The position numbers and the translations under genes are program-made. From Branchiostoma lanceolatum (taxonomy: Eukaryota > Chordata > Leptocardii > Amphioxiformes > Branchiostomatidae): a stretch of DNA of 64,000 bases. Below the pieces are notes generated by a model, which did no database searches, was not told where the DNA came from, and worked only from the letters and a program-made list of their open reading frames with translations. How positions within the stretch are numbered: position 1 is the stretch's first letter; every line of letters begins with the position of its first letter. Shown one piece after another: positions 10,436-21,109 of the stretch. The DNA lies in NCBI RefSeq assembly GCF_035083965.1, contig NC_089733.1, forward strand, positions 4,048,501 through 4,112,500, written 5' to 3'.

Positions 10436-11243
10436 TGGCGATGAACTTGACTGACTCGGGTTTCTTGGAATTGTTGGCGACTTACAGAAGGCTGGGATAT
10501 CAAATATGGCGTCGCTGACATGATAATAAATAATCAACAAATAGTTTGCGCCCATCAACCAAGATCGACTCGACATTCTGTGCAGTCCTGGCTCCTCTTT
10601 TTCAGTGAGTAGCGAGTTTTACCTCAACGGCAGAGAGAGCGACTTAGAGCTGGGCTTCGCGTCCTTGTTCGGCGATTTGCGGCTGGACTCTCCGCCCAAC
10701 ATCTATCTACACGACTTTGTTGGAACTGCGACGGCGATGAACTTGACTGACTCGGGTTTCTTCGCTGACATGATAATAAATAATCAACAAATAGTTCGCG
10801 CCCATCAACCGAGATCGACTCGACATTCTGTGCAGTCCTGGCTCCTCTTTTTCAGTGAGTAGCGAGTTTTACCTCAACGGCAGAGAGCGACTTAGAGCTG
10901 GGCTTCGCGTCCTTGTTCGGCGATTTGCGGCTGGACTCTCCGCCCAACATCTATCTACACGGCTTTGTTGGAACTGCGACGGCGATGAACTTGACTGACT
11001 CGGGTTTCTTGGAACTGTTGGCGACTTACAGAAGGCTGGGATATCAAATATGGCGTCGCTGACATGATAATAAATAATCAACAAATAGTTCGCGCCCATC
11101 AACCGAGATCGACTCGACATTCTGTGCAGTCCTGGCTCCTCTTTTTCAGTGAGTAGCGAGTTTTACCTCAACGGCAGAGAGAGCGACTTAGAGCTGGGCT
11201 TCGCGTCCTTGTTCGGCGACTGGCGGCTGGACTCTCCGCCCAA
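10436..11243 (+). repeat. Tandem repeat of a 250-294 bp unit (5' part of nanos-like sequence)
   Basis: GTGAGTAGCGAGTTTTACC occurs at 10605, 10855 and 11149, giving units of 250 and 294 bp plus partial units at both ends. The 294-bp unit has a 44-bp block (TTGGAACTGTTGGCGACTTA and following) that the 250-bp unit lacks. Each unit contains a CTCCTCTTTTTCAG tract and then an open frame beginning SSEFYLNGRESDLELGFASL, so the array may be repeated copies of an intron end plus coding start. Units differ by only a few substitutions, implying recent amplification. Confidence 0.85.
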
Positions 11244-11530
11244 CAGGCTAGACTTCAGCAGGCAGCGTCACCGAGAGCCTCCCAGTGCCTCTCTCAGCTC
11301 CCGCGACCAGGACATCCTCATCCGGCGACAGGCCAGCAGAATGGAAAGCGGCGGTGTGGGCACCAAAAGTCATATGTGTGTGCTCTGTCGTAATGACGTG
11401 TCCGCTGTGGCATGCGACGGGAGATGAGGTGCACACCATCCGAAGTATCGCCCGCAGAACACCAACCAGCTACCCAACTTCAAAACCCTGAAGACCACGC
11501 GGGCACGCCCGTCCCTGTCCGCTCTGACTT
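11149..11530 (+). pseudogene. Nanos-like zinc-finger gene, broken
   Basis: The frame SSEFYLNGRESDLELGFASL continues through a serine-rich linker (SASLSSRDQDILIRRQASRM) to HMCVLCRND, the start of the first Nanos CCHC finger. About 25-30 codons of the family pattern are then missing. A second frame gives CPLWHATGDEVHTIR, which matches the second finger (CPLC-x-A-x-GD-x-HTI), with Cys replaced by Trp. A third frame continues KYRPQN, where the family has KYCPxN. So there is an internal deletion, a changed zinc ligand and a frameshift. Nanos proteins repress translation in germ cells with Pumilio; this copy cannot fold the double finger. Confidence 0.6.
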
Positions 11531-11741
11531 GTCCTTCTCGCTGGGGAGACTACACCTCCTTTGACTTTACTGTAAATGCCTTCAAGTTTGCGTTGTGACG
11601 TAGCTGCTGAATATTTGCAATTGTCCGAACAACTTTTTCCATAGCGCCGAAAGAAGGTATTCCTGGTCAGTAACAACAAAAAGTCCCCCTCGATTTACAG
11701 TTTCCTTCTTTGTACTGTAAGGAAGATTTACTTTACCTTAC

Positions 11742-12043
11742 CTTAAACTTTCCATTGTGATAGAAGTGCAGCAAAAGAGCATGAGGGATATAACCAGTAA
11801 TGTACCGTAGCACCAGCTCTTCAGATTCACTGGTAGCTGTGTCTGGATAACTACCACCCGTAACAGGGACATCCACACTATGTTTCTTGTCCAAAGAGCC
11901 CTCAAAAGCCGTTCTTGTTACAAACATATGCAGTAAAGGGCATGGAATCTTGCCTACACTAGTCATGAAAGTATCCCACAAAACGGAATTGGTCACTTGA
12001 GCACATCTTGTTGAACTCACCCAACATTGTTTCATTAGCAGAA
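11742..12043 (-). CDS. Unassigned exon (YITGYIPHALL)
   Basis: This is a 302-bp exon: acceptor TATTCTCTATAG, donor AAG/GTAAGG. It encodes LMKQCWVSSTRCAQVTNSVL, then WDTFMTSVGKIPCPLLHMFV, and ends ESEELVLRYITGYIPHALLL plus HFYHNGKFK. The R-Y-I-T-G-Y-I-P segment resembles the YIAGYVPF motif of some invertebrate transposase-like proteins, a weak resemblance. The frame is open with strong splice sites, so it may still be transcribed. Confidence 0.4.
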
Positions 12044-12527
12044 CTATAGAGAATACTATAGAACTAGCATCATGTTTCAGACTTCGAGAGAAATGTACGA
12101 ATTGTTCCAGTACCTAATAATTTCCTTGATAAACACATTTCATTACAATTGTGCCACCACCCCCTTTGACTTGATTTTAAATTTACAACTTACCTCTTAC
12201 AAGTATCTTGTCTTTGCAAGACAAAATTGTCTTAAGTCAGCCATCGCCCATCCCCCCTGGCTTTCCGAAGTTGAAGTCATCTGGAAGGCCCTCCACCACA
12301 ACTGTCTTTGCCTCAACTTTGGAATAGGGGAAGCGTGTCTTGGTTCCTTATGCCTGCCCTAAAAGAAACAACAACATTGAAATGGACTGCTTGGATTGTA
12401 ACACGCTCATGCAATACTGTCGAATGGTTATTACTTTAATAGGTAGAAGTATGAGACTTGACTGGTGTCTTATCCTCTGTACTGGTAACTGGTTGCTATT
12501 TGCTCTAATACATGTAACGTCCATGTA

Positions 12528-12938
12528 CTACAAGTTGTGTCCAGTTACAAGTCTGACCATTTTTTTGGCAACAGGCCTAAAATGATAAGTATAAATTCCA
12601 AACCTCATGAACTCCACCCCTGCTGTGGTACCGTCCTGCAGGACCTTCCTGTTGTTGTGGTGGTTGAGGGCCATACCACAAGTCTTTATCTTCTTCAGCT
12701 TTAAAAACACAAACTTTGTTTTAACATTAAAGTCTGTAGCTGTTAAGACATCTAAGCTTGTCCTTGTATTAACCAAGCAAAGCGATGTCAGGCCTGATAA
12801 CGTCTTCCATTTGTAGGTGCTCGGACCCGGTTTAGTTGCCTCCTTCATGTAGAACGTCCGGATACCCACATCTCTCATGGCTTTCTCTAGCTTTTCAGCT
12901 ACGTCTTGGTCAATGACCCAGACAATGAACTGAAACAT
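12528..12938 (-). CDS. Unassigned ORF/exon
   Basis: This is a 136-codon minus frame containing FIVWVIDQDVAEKLEKAMRD and VGIRTFYMKEATKPGPSTYK, then a lysine-rich stretch. The N-terminal half looks like a normal globular exon; the rest may be intron read-through. I recognise no domain. Confidence 0.25.
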   Translation of the reverse strand: MFQFIVWVIDQDVAEKLEKAMRDVGIRTFYMKEATKPGPSTYKWKTLSGLTSLCLVNTRTSLDVLTATDFNVKTKFVFLKLKKIKTCGMALNHHNNRKVLQDGTTAGVEFMRFGIYTYHFRPVAKKMVRLVTGHNL

Positions 12939-13184
12939 AAAAAAGTTTACAAATAGTCACATGAAAATGCATGTAATAGATGACACATATTGGTGCTTAG
13001 CATTTAATGGGGGACTCTAGTGGATTTCTGGTCTATAACATCCATCATTTACAGCGGTACGCGTACGGTTAACTGAAACGTGTAGATTTCAACACGAACA
13101 TACCTGCAACATTACATGTACATGGTTACCAATGAAGGCGTGTCCATGCTTGCCGCTTGAAATGAAACGACAAAAGACCATTCT

Positions 13185-13451
13185 TTATGTATATACAAAG
13201 CCATACCATCTTGATCCTGTCCTCCAGGCGGAGGAAGTTTCCTCTTGCCTTGTCAGGTTCGTCGTGATCCTCCTTTTCCCCATCTTCGCCAATTTATTCT
13301 CTTTTGCTTTAAGTACCTCCTGCAGGTCTGTTGCTTTCACCTCCTCGGCCCGTGCAGCATCTACGGCATCCACGTAGGTCTCCAGTCCGTGGAGACGGAA
13401 GTCGTGCAGGCCCTGGGTCATGTTTACACCATGCTCGCCATCTTCTAACAA
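13185..13451 (-). CDS. Unassigned helical exon
   Basis: The frame reads GVNMTQGLHDFRLHGLETYV, then DAVDAARAEEVKATDLQEVL and KAKENKLAKMGKRRITTNLT. It is predicted helical (A/E/K-rich heptad-like spacing). The end of the frame runs into probable intron. No family was recognised. It lies between other mobile-element fragments on the same strand. Confidence 0.3.
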   Translation of the reverse strand: MLEDGEHGVNMTQGLHDFRLHGLETYVDAVDAARAEEVKATDLQEVLKAKENKLAKMGKRRITTNLTRQEETSSAWRTGSRWYGFVYT

Positions 13452-13658
13452 CTTTCATGTTAGGATGTATCCAAACATGTAAATGTGGTCATATTGAAAA
13501 GACTATCACATAAGAGTATCACATTTCTTTAAAATACAACCGTGTAACATTCATATTTCATCTTCAGATGGGACTTTGCAAGCTAACAGACATGTCGTTC
13601 CTTGTAATGTATAAGGTATGTTAGTTTCGTAATCGAATAGCTAAGCCTCACACGGTCC

Positions 13659-13955
13659 TCAAACCTTGTCATATGGTTGAAGCAAATCGACATTCATTGT
13701 AAATCCTAGATTATATGGTTCAGACCGAAAAGGCTTCCCATCATAATGTTGTAAGTCTTTCCACATATTTCCATCATAGATATCACCAAAGACACCCTCT
13801 TGAACATTACGGTTTCTCCATCCCTCACATTTCTTCAGGAATCCTGGTTTCTTAACTAAATCCGACAGTGAGTCTGCAATACTACGATAACAAAATGTTC
13901 GTTTGGGGCGAAGATACTCAACGCCATTCTTACCAATTACTCTTTTCATGAGCAA
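13659..13955 (-). CDS. CACTA (En/Spm) Tnp2-like transposase fragment
   Basis: The frame encodes PKRTFCYRSIADSLSDLVKK, PGFLKKCEGWRNRNV, GVFGDIYDGNMWKDLQHYDG and FRSEPYNLGFTMNVDLLQPY. The CExW, DxYDGxxWK and LxxNVDxxxPF order is the N-terminal part of Tnp2-type transposases in animal CACTA-like elements (the Transposase_21 family); this is family knowledge. The rest of the domain (NLP...GPKEP) is not found in the expected direction. It is a single uninterrupted piece of about 98 codons. Confidence 0.55.
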   Translation of the reverse strand: MLMKRVIGKNGVEYLRPKRTFCYRSIADSLSDLVKKPGFLKKCEGWRNRNVQEGVFGDIYDGNMWKDLQHYDGKPFRSEPYNLGFTMNVDLLQPYDKV

Positions 13956-14303
13956 AGTGCCACAGGGACGGCCAATCGGAAGTATCCGGACAACTTGCCC
14001 TAGGAAGGCGCCAGCCTAGTTATCGGAATGCCAACAAGCTCCTTGGGAAGCGGGGCTCTGATATAGCCACATAAACTCGACCCGCCCATTCTAAAGAACT
14101 ATTACTCATATCAGGTTGGCCCTGCAGCTGAGAAGACGGTCATGTATGTCTCCTCTTTTGACAGGTTCAGGTTGTTAGTGACCTTTTTGTGGCCCATTCT
14201 TATTAGTTTCGCCAAGTCTCCGGTTATGTTGCAGTACACTTTCCTTTGCAGAACACATAGTTTGATTGCAGGGCCTGAGAATGGTAATATGTATTCTATG
14301 TAC

Positions 14304-14676
14304 ATCGCGTTGGGGCCTTTTGGTATCACGATCTGAGTTGGTTCGCCCACCACTGTGGCCTGCTGCGCCTCAATGCCGTCTTGTAGTCCCACTCTGGCAT
14401 CCGTAGTTGTAGTCCCCATATATCCGCACCTGACCTTAGTGGCCATTTGGTAGTAGCATCGGGATTTTGACTATGCATCCCAGTGACCTTCACCCGCCTA
14501 GTAACCCACATGTTCGTGACCGCTGTAGGTTTTGGTGACGATGCTTACCTCCCTCACTACCCCAGCATCGCGTTGGGGTCTTTCGGTATTACGATCTGAG
14601 TTGGTTTGCCCACCACTGTGGCCTGTTGCGCTTCAAAGCCATCTTGTAGTTCTACTCCAGTATCGGTAGTCCTCCG
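14304..14676 (-). pseudogene. Degenerate mobile-element coding sequence with a ~105-bp direct duplication
   Basis: Plus-strand 14304-14410 and 14575-14676 are about 85-90% alike, starting CATCGCGTTGGGG and including CCCACCACTGTGGCCTG. On the minus strand both encode nearly the same peptide (LQDG-EAQQATVVGEPTQIVI and LQDG-EAQQATVVGKPTQIVI, each followed by PK-PNAM). A further open piece at 14678-14881 contains ADLGDRSQWANTYTIGIPVV. No named domain is visible. The protein-level conservation between copies suggests a repeated segment in an old mobile-element polyprotein. Confidence 0.5.
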
Positions 14677-15645
14677 GTCATCGAGGCTGGTGGCATGATG
14701 CTGATTGTTGTAGTAGTGTTCCCGCGATGTCGAATACGACGGGAATTCCTATCGTGTAGGTGTTAGCCCACTGGCTCCTGTCCCCGAGGTCCGCTGGTTT
14801 GCTGTTACTCGCTGGGTAATCTGCCAGTACCCCCATCCTGTCCCTGAGTAGGTTCACCTCTATTGGCCAACGTAGCCGCAACTAGGCTGGGTTGTAACTT
14901 ACCCCTGGAGTCTGCAGGTTCGTTACACATGTTGCTTGGTCCAGTTGGACCGCCACCGCTTGCTTAAAGCCCTTCTCGTTAAATATTTAATATGACACCG
15001 ACGTCCAGTCGGGGACATTGTGTACACATGTCAGCCTTGTCCAGGACTCCACTCCTTGGAGTTCCTTTGCGTGATCCAGTAGGACGTTCTGTACCTTTCT
15101 GGCTACCTTCGTTGCATTAGTCGCGTCGTTGTTAATCTTTGCCCAGTTGACTAATAGGTAGTTTGCTGGTTTCAGGATAGCAAAGCCCTAGATCTTGTCT
15201 GCCGAGGCCTTCAATATGAGCCGCTGTGCTTCTTCCCCCACCCCCTGCTATAGGTCTGACTCACAGCCGTTTGCGTACTAGTGTTATTTTAGAAGTCATG
15301 ACCGTCCAGGCCGTATCTGCAACCAATATGCTAGGTTGGTCCTGCTTAACACTTGCTCCTTTTCTGTAGGATTCATATCTTTACCTCTGGGAAGGAGTTT
15401 TTGTGGTTGGTCATGTCCGTATGTTCCCATCCTGTATTGTATGTAGTGTTGTCCGCTGTTCCTATCACAGCCTTGGTATAGCCAGAACAATCATGTGTGT
15501 ACTATCATGTAACATAAATTCTTAACATATGGGACCAATCAGTCTCTGCCTGACTTCCTCAGGCAAGTCCAGCATGTCTAACTCTATTTCCATGCTGTAA
15601 TAAAAAATTGACATAGATATCATCTGTATCTGCCTATGTTAGTTC

Positions 15646-15920
15646 TTACAGCTGTCCAGCCTCTTGGAAGCTGTCTAGCGTCTTATTATTGGACTCCTTC
15701 CCCTGGTCTGTGCGGACTGCACCTGCTGCACCGTGCCGGTAGAAGACTTTCATGATGCATGCAGCAACTTCATTGGCTGATTTGGTCTTCAATGGGTATG
15801 CTTCCATCCACTTTGTGTAGTAGTCCGTCAATGTGACGAGAGATATTTGTAACCTCTTGGCTTTGTAGGAGGCAGGTTAGGTCGACCCCCACCAAGTCCC
15901 AGGGTTCTGTCACCTGGGTC
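15646..15920 (-). pseudogene. Retroviral-type integrase core fragment, frameshifted
   Basis: One frame reads EPWDLVGVDLTCLLQSQEV. A shift of frame then gives QISLVTLTDYYTKWMEAYPL, then HGAAGAVRTDQGKESNNKTL. TDYYTKWMEAYPL and xxDQGKE are the two catalytic Asp regions of integrases of the Gypsy/Ginger type. At least one frameshift (near 15850) and loss of the downstream Glu region mark it as a remnant. The flanking 14.9-15.5 kb minus frames (such as LLPRGKDMNPTEKEQVLSRT) may be other pieces of the same element. Confidence 0.55.
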
Positions 15921-17193
15921 GAAACAAAACACGAGTTGTTAAGTCCATGTTAGGCCACACCAATTTATTTTCTTGGTTGACGGAATAAATTCAAAAAATT
16001 CAAAAAATGCTAGATTGGGAAAACAACATGAAAACAGGATCTCAGAGGAATGTTTTTACTTTATTGCACACAGTTTCAGGTTGTGAACAGGGTCAGGTGC
16101 AAGTTTTCATGCCAGCCTTCTGTTTTCATGATTTTTTTTTGCCAAAATTTTTTTTTGGTTGAAAATGAAAAGCCGTTAACTAAGAAATTAAATTGGTGTG
16201 GCCCAAAATCTTGCTCTATTCTTAGGTTTGTGGCATCGCCGATGCGTTGAGTAGCTGTTTTCTGTTGGGTTGTGGCGTGCGTTTAAATGTTTAGACTGTT
16301 ATTTAGTCTGTGCCTCGATACCAGGTAGCCTGTGTATTTCCCCATGTTTTGACACTCCTTCTGGAAATGGTGAGAGAGCAGTAAAATTTGACATTTACAT
16401 GAGCACTTAAAGTTGAGTCACTTCAGCTTTTGAGCTAAAACAAAATAATTGAAGCACAATTACTTATTCCTAGAGTAAGGGGAGCTTGTTGAGTTACATA
16501 CTAAAACTTAAGCTATTATCATAAGGTCAACAAAAATATGCATTTTTACAATGTCTCACTGTAAGTTGTGTACTTGGAATACATCATGATACGTGGACAA
16601 ACAGAGCATGTTGTTATTGTGATCTACTATTTTGCAAATATACTTTTTTTCGGTATGACATAAATAAGCATGCCATTCAGCCATCTTAATTAGTCTTAAT
16701 ATCTGGCAACAAAAAACATAAACAAACACAGACTTCTTTCCAGTTTCCACTTACTGTAATCAGTCTAATCACAGTAAGCCCGTAAAATGCAACAGCATGA
16801 GCATGGAAGTCCAAGAATTCTGCCATCATCAAAACAATCTACAACTAGTCTACGACATGTACCATGATTTAAACAATGCCATTCTTTGCACTTACATCAG
16901 TTACATATCTAAAGTAATGTAACTTACAGGCTAACAGCATGGTAATCTCAGTCTCCCGGTGCGGAAACAATCTACAGAAACATGTTTTACAAAACAATCA
17001 ATAAAGTCACCGTTCACCGTATCATCCATCCGTGGTTTAGCATCGCTGTTTCTACAGGGAGGTTTAAAGACGGTCGTGCAGAAACAAGAACACAGCATCA
17101 TTCTATCTCAAGCTAAAATCATACCTTGCACTACAGTACACCTGTCTAAGTGTTCTTTCTGTACTTTGCAAATATGTTCTTCTGATAACAGGG
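15921..17193. other. No supported gene
   Basis: The sequence is AT-rich with many homopolymer runs (16130-16160) and no coding or structural signal beyond short chance frames on both strands. Confidence 0.4.
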
Positions 17194-17742
17194 CTAAAAA
17201 CTACAGACTACTTTCTGTCCATCTACCATAGTATGTGCACACACAGTTTTACAATATATGCGCTTCACAGGCATAAAGGAGGCACAACCTCGGCACACAA
17301 AGCTCTTTTTCCATGTGGTACAACATTTACCTTGTCCAATTCTGTCTTTCACGGGAGACGACTTGTACCACTCGACTACTGCAAATTTATGGTTATCCAG
17401 CTTTCCATTAATCTCTACAGCATGTCTATAAAAGCACTGTATTATACCAGGTCTCAACTCACTACCCACGTCAATGCTACCTTCATTAGTTGCCCATCGA
17501 CCCATGACACAAGCAGAGTTTCTTGACCTAGCAGCCACTTTGGAGCCAAAGTATTCTTGTCCTACCTGGCAGGTGCTATATTTTCTAGCTTTTGTAGCCA
17601 TGTTTGAAATGGTACCTTCAGGATACATTGATGAGTATGCGCTAGCAAGTGAACATTTTTCATCTCTGGACAGGGAAACTCTCGTGAAATTGATAGGTAG
17701 CTTAATGGTATGAGGGTCTTCATACCAATTAATATCTGACAC
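17194..17742 (-). CDS. C-terminal part of a CACTA/Tnp2-like protein
   Basis: This is an open frame of about 180 codons. It contains YSSMYPEGTISNMATKARKY, GQEYFGSKVAARSRNSACVM, GRWATNEGSIDVGSELRPGI and IQCFYRHAVEINGKLDNHKF, then AVVEWYKSSPVKD, CCTTWKKSF and ASFMPVKRIYCK. The RPGxxQxFxxH, VxWxKxHP and FMPVxRI order is the C-terminal region I associate with animal CACTA-like transposases. The N-terminal-type fragment at 13659-13955 lies downstream rather than upstream on this strand, so the two are not one co-linear copy. Internal CAG/GT pairs look spliceable, but the frame reads through them. Confidence 0.55.
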   Translation of the reverse strand: MSDINWYEDPHTIKLPINFTRVSLSRDEKCSLASAYSSMYPEGTISNMATKARKYSTCQVGQEYFGSKVAARSRNSACVMGRWATNEGSIDVGSELRPGIIQCFYRHAVEINGKLDNHKFAVVEWYKSSPVKDRIGQGKCCTTWKKSFVCRGCASFMPVKRIYCKTVCAHTMVDGQKVVCSF

Positions 17743-18702
17743 ATTGAGAGTGGTAGCAGTGGTTTGGAGGTTGATTTCAACATTGGGTGAGATATCTACA
17801 TTTACAACTTTGGCTTGAGAGTGCCCTTACCAATTACCTATCTACATTACTTTTCTTTGAGTAGAATTTTGCAAATAGTGAGCCCAACACCTCATGTAGA
17901 TCGGTGGGCAAGGGGATGGAATGGGTTGGTATCCATTCTCTCCCTGAGTTGCCTGAAGGGACAAATAAATACTGTCAGTCCCCAAACACCAGTTAATCAC
18001 TGCTGATTACTGTAACAGTACTTTAAGTTGCTAGATAATTTCCTCCTCAGCCTACTGTCTGATGGCCCTCGTCTCTTTGAGGACAAGGTCAAGTTTCTCA
18101 TGCGCCACCTTCCTCCTGCTATGGTCCTCAGTCAAGGGTATGCCTGGAACAGACATCCTTTGACCTGGAAGCAGTCAGAATTCAATCAAGGTGCACTTGC
18201 GTGTTCACATTTACGATATGAATGTTTGCGACCGTACACAATGGTCTAAAAGACATGGCTACTTGTATCATCTAAAAGTGTGGGGTTGTCACCAGTTGAT
18301 CATTTTAGTGCATGTTATTTCTGCAAGCATGAGTTTTATGTATTTTCTTTTGAAGAATCATTCTTTACCCCAATTCGAGTTGCAGTTGCCTTTAATCCTT
18401 TACCGTCTTGGGAACTGACATGACCTGCTGTAGCAAAGATTGATGGCCTGCTTGTATCAGCATGTCAAGACAGTTCCATCACGTAGATACATTGTAAGAT
18501 AATAGTATACGCAAAATAGATTAACAGGTGGGAATGCTGATGAGGCTTTGTTGATGTGTGCAATGTGCTAAAACAGATATTCATGGTTACTCTGTTGAGT
18601 GCCCTCGGGGATTTCTAATCTTGGTCCTTGGTGGGAAACAAATGATAACTCAGTTGGCAGAACTGGCACACGCATAGCTGCTGTATAACTGAGACTGCTT
18701 AC

Positions 18703-18862
18703 CTGTCTTAGCGTCATTGTCCCCAGTGCTGTTGTAATTGCACAGGTGACTTTCGTAGAAGGTGCGCTGTCCTCTGTTGGACATCACCAAGGTGCTGACA
18801 GTGCTCCTTATGAACTGCCACACCTTCTCCATCTCGGACAACAATCCAGCCATAGAGAGGCA
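18703..18862 (-). CDS. Possible next exon of the integrase-core gene, copy 1
   Basis: The exon has donor GTAAGC and a weak acceptor (TTTAATCTAAG). Joined in phase to the exon at 19146-19243 it reads VPLYGWIVVRDGEGVAVHKE, which could hold the second catalytic Asp (V-R-x-D/G-E), but this frame meets TGA near the donor. Another frame stays open and reads MAGLLSEMEKVWQFIRSTVS. The choice of frame is unresolved. The duplication boundary falls inside this exon, so copy 2 holds only its 5' part. Confidence 0.35.
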
Positions 18863-19145
18863 CTTAGATTAAAGCAAACCAGATATTAGCTAATAACTTG
18901 AAATAAATAGGTATTGTTTGAAATGTTTACATTGTAGCAAAATGAGCCTGTGAATTTACAGCAAACAAACGAAAGGGCAAGGAAACACATCATTTTTTTT
19001 TAAAATTCAGGCGGCCTTGCAATGACATGAAGAAACAATTTAAGGGTCATGGTCAATGTTTACATAGCTATTTTCTCAAATGATAATATCATATAAAAGT
19101 ACATGTGAATAGCCTTTCTCTTGTCCCATAGGGAATTTGTCTTAC

Positions 19146-20312
19146 CACTTAGCTGACGGACAGCATCCAGGTAAAACCCTGCCACAATTTTTGCATCTTT
19201 GTTGGTGGATCCCACATGCAGCCATATTAGCCTTCTGCTATAACTGTAATGGAAGAACTATAATCATTAAACCACATGTAGATGCCATCATATTATCTAC
19301 ATCTTTGTGACCTCAAATCCGTCCAAAAATATCGTTAATCATCTACCACTCAAGATTTCAAAACTATTCATACCCTGCATAGCTTATCCTCATGCACATT
19401 ACTGTTAAAGTTCATAGTTAAAATTGTGCAATGGTTTTTAATGCATGCAACACTGGTCTAAATTCCACTTAACTATGTTTGATTGCTAAATGAAAGGTAC
19501 AAATATATATTAATAATGAAACATACCCATCGATGCATCCATGAATGCAAAACTCAAAGGGTTTTAGTTTATCATTACTGAAGGACAAAAGGCATAATTT
19601 CACTACAACTTGAATTTTCACAGCAATATAAGAGTTATGGGAGAGAGTGAGTAAGTGAGTGAGTGAGTGATAAGAGTTTATTTTACTTTATTAAGGGTTG
19701 AAAACATAAAAAGACTGATTATACATACCCGTCTATAAGCCACAGCATGTTGGGACCCTGAAATGCAGAAAGCAAATGATGTGGGCTGGATTACCATCTG
19801 TGAATATCACTGAAATTATAGAAGTGTACCACAATCATAAGGTATGAAATACATTAAAAGTAAACATTGGGGACTAAAAAGGACATTATCCATCTATTTA
19901 GAATATACAAAATGCTTGTGCCAAACTGAATTACTCCCTGCGGTGAAGGCGGTGTCTTTTCCTCAGGAAAGAAGCCTCTGGATCTTTCTCCCGCAACAGC
20001 TGCTGAACTGTATCTCTGTGAAGCCACATGAAGGTAATTGAGTGACATATGCAGAATGATGGTCTTTTGTCAAAGTCAACTGAACTCACTAAAAAATCGT
20101 CAATTGCAACAATAATGATTTGACATTTAAAATGAATTATTTCTTTTATTTCTACAATGAAGCCCAGAAATCGAGGTAATATAATGGTATGGGTAATAGG
20201 AAGATGTACCTCCTGACATTCAGATCATGTTCTCTGACCAGGCAATGCCACATTGTTCTGTATCCTGCATTGGCCCTTGGTCCCTGAAGTTCTTCCAGAG
20301 GATGAGCATGAC
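19146..20312 (-). CDS. Integrase-core-domain gene, copy 1 (five exons)
   Basis: Five minus-strand exons have GT-AG sites: 20210-20312, 19935-20015, 19729-19757, 19527-19577, 19146-19243. They read GPRANAGYRTMWHCLVREHD, then LNVRRDTVQQLLREKDPEAS and FLRKRHRLHRRE, then GPNMLWLIDGNDKLKPFEFC, IHGCIDGYSRRLIWLHVGST and NKDAKIVAGFYLDAVRQLSG. Exon joins 1-2, 3-4 and 4-5 are phase-matched. Join 2-3 is off by one, so a small exon may be missed or this copy broken. The order (HTH-like VRRDTVxxLL, RRxY, GPNxLWxIDG, IHGCIDGYSR) is that of the animal integrase-like family with a retroviral-type DDE fold. The Asp of LIDG is the first catalytic residue; the rest lies downstream and is uncertain. Confidence 0.7.
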
Positions 20313-20719
20313 CTAAAATAGCCATGAGTATGACCAACAATAGCCCTTAAAGAAAGGTGTCTTATCACGTCATCCAGTTTTACAATACAGCGCCATGGAC
20401 TGCCACTCTGGATGCTGAGGTTTGTCAGCAATCTTGAAAGAAAAAAAATTTGTATTTGCATTGAATTAGCAAGAAATCTAGTCATAATTGTGTACTTCTT
20501 TATACTTCTTTCCATTTATATACTGAAAACAATCAGGCTTTCAGTGTATCAACTTGCAGTGATCTTGTGACTTATGATTCAGTTGGTTTTGAGAAGCAAA
20601 CATAGAAAAAGCATGTAGTACTTGGTTTAACACCAATACCATGGGGAGGGTGCAAAGCAAATTGACAACAAAATATACTGATTGGACTGTCATAAACTCT
20701 TCATTATGTTTATGTCTTC

Positions 20720-20867
20720 TTTGTTGTCTTCTTGTGAACAGCACACAGCTTGCACTTTGAGCATGCCTCTGTCTGTGTCTCTTTGTGCTGCTGTTGCAGT
20801 GGATTGTGTCCGATTTGCTGAATGGCGTCAATCGGGGTGTTAAAGCTGACCTGTGAAAACAGTATAG
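20720..20867 (-). CDS. Possible exon in the duplicated block (unassigned)
   Basis: After the acceptor CTGTTTTCACAG the frame reads VSFNTPIDAIQQIGHNPLQQ, then QHKETQTEACSKCKLCAVHK, and stops at a lysine-rich end. The two CxxC pairs suggest a zinc-binding tail. The same frame is present in copy 2 near 57980-58128. The relation to the integrase exons downstream is unknown; it may be the last exon of a gene further upstream. Confidence 0.35.
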
Positions 20868-21109
20868 TAATATATAGTTTACATATAATTTCTTTCAATT
20901 CATTCATATCAACATCTTTTCACAAACTTTTTTGGGCACAAATTAAAACATGAAATCAATAAAAATCATGTGTTATTTCTATCCAAGTATTGCCATGTCT
21001 TGAATGATTTAGAATCTAGTGGCATAAACAGACAGTGTCTTAACACAATAAAACAGATGCTTTAAAGCTATAAAAACAACTTGATCAATTTGTAAGACTG
21101 AAGGGCCAG

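Noticed and set aside
11150..11440. Reading the nanos-like region as an intact gene
   Set aside because: The two finger halves are in different frames, one Cys is Trp and about 25-30 residues are missing.
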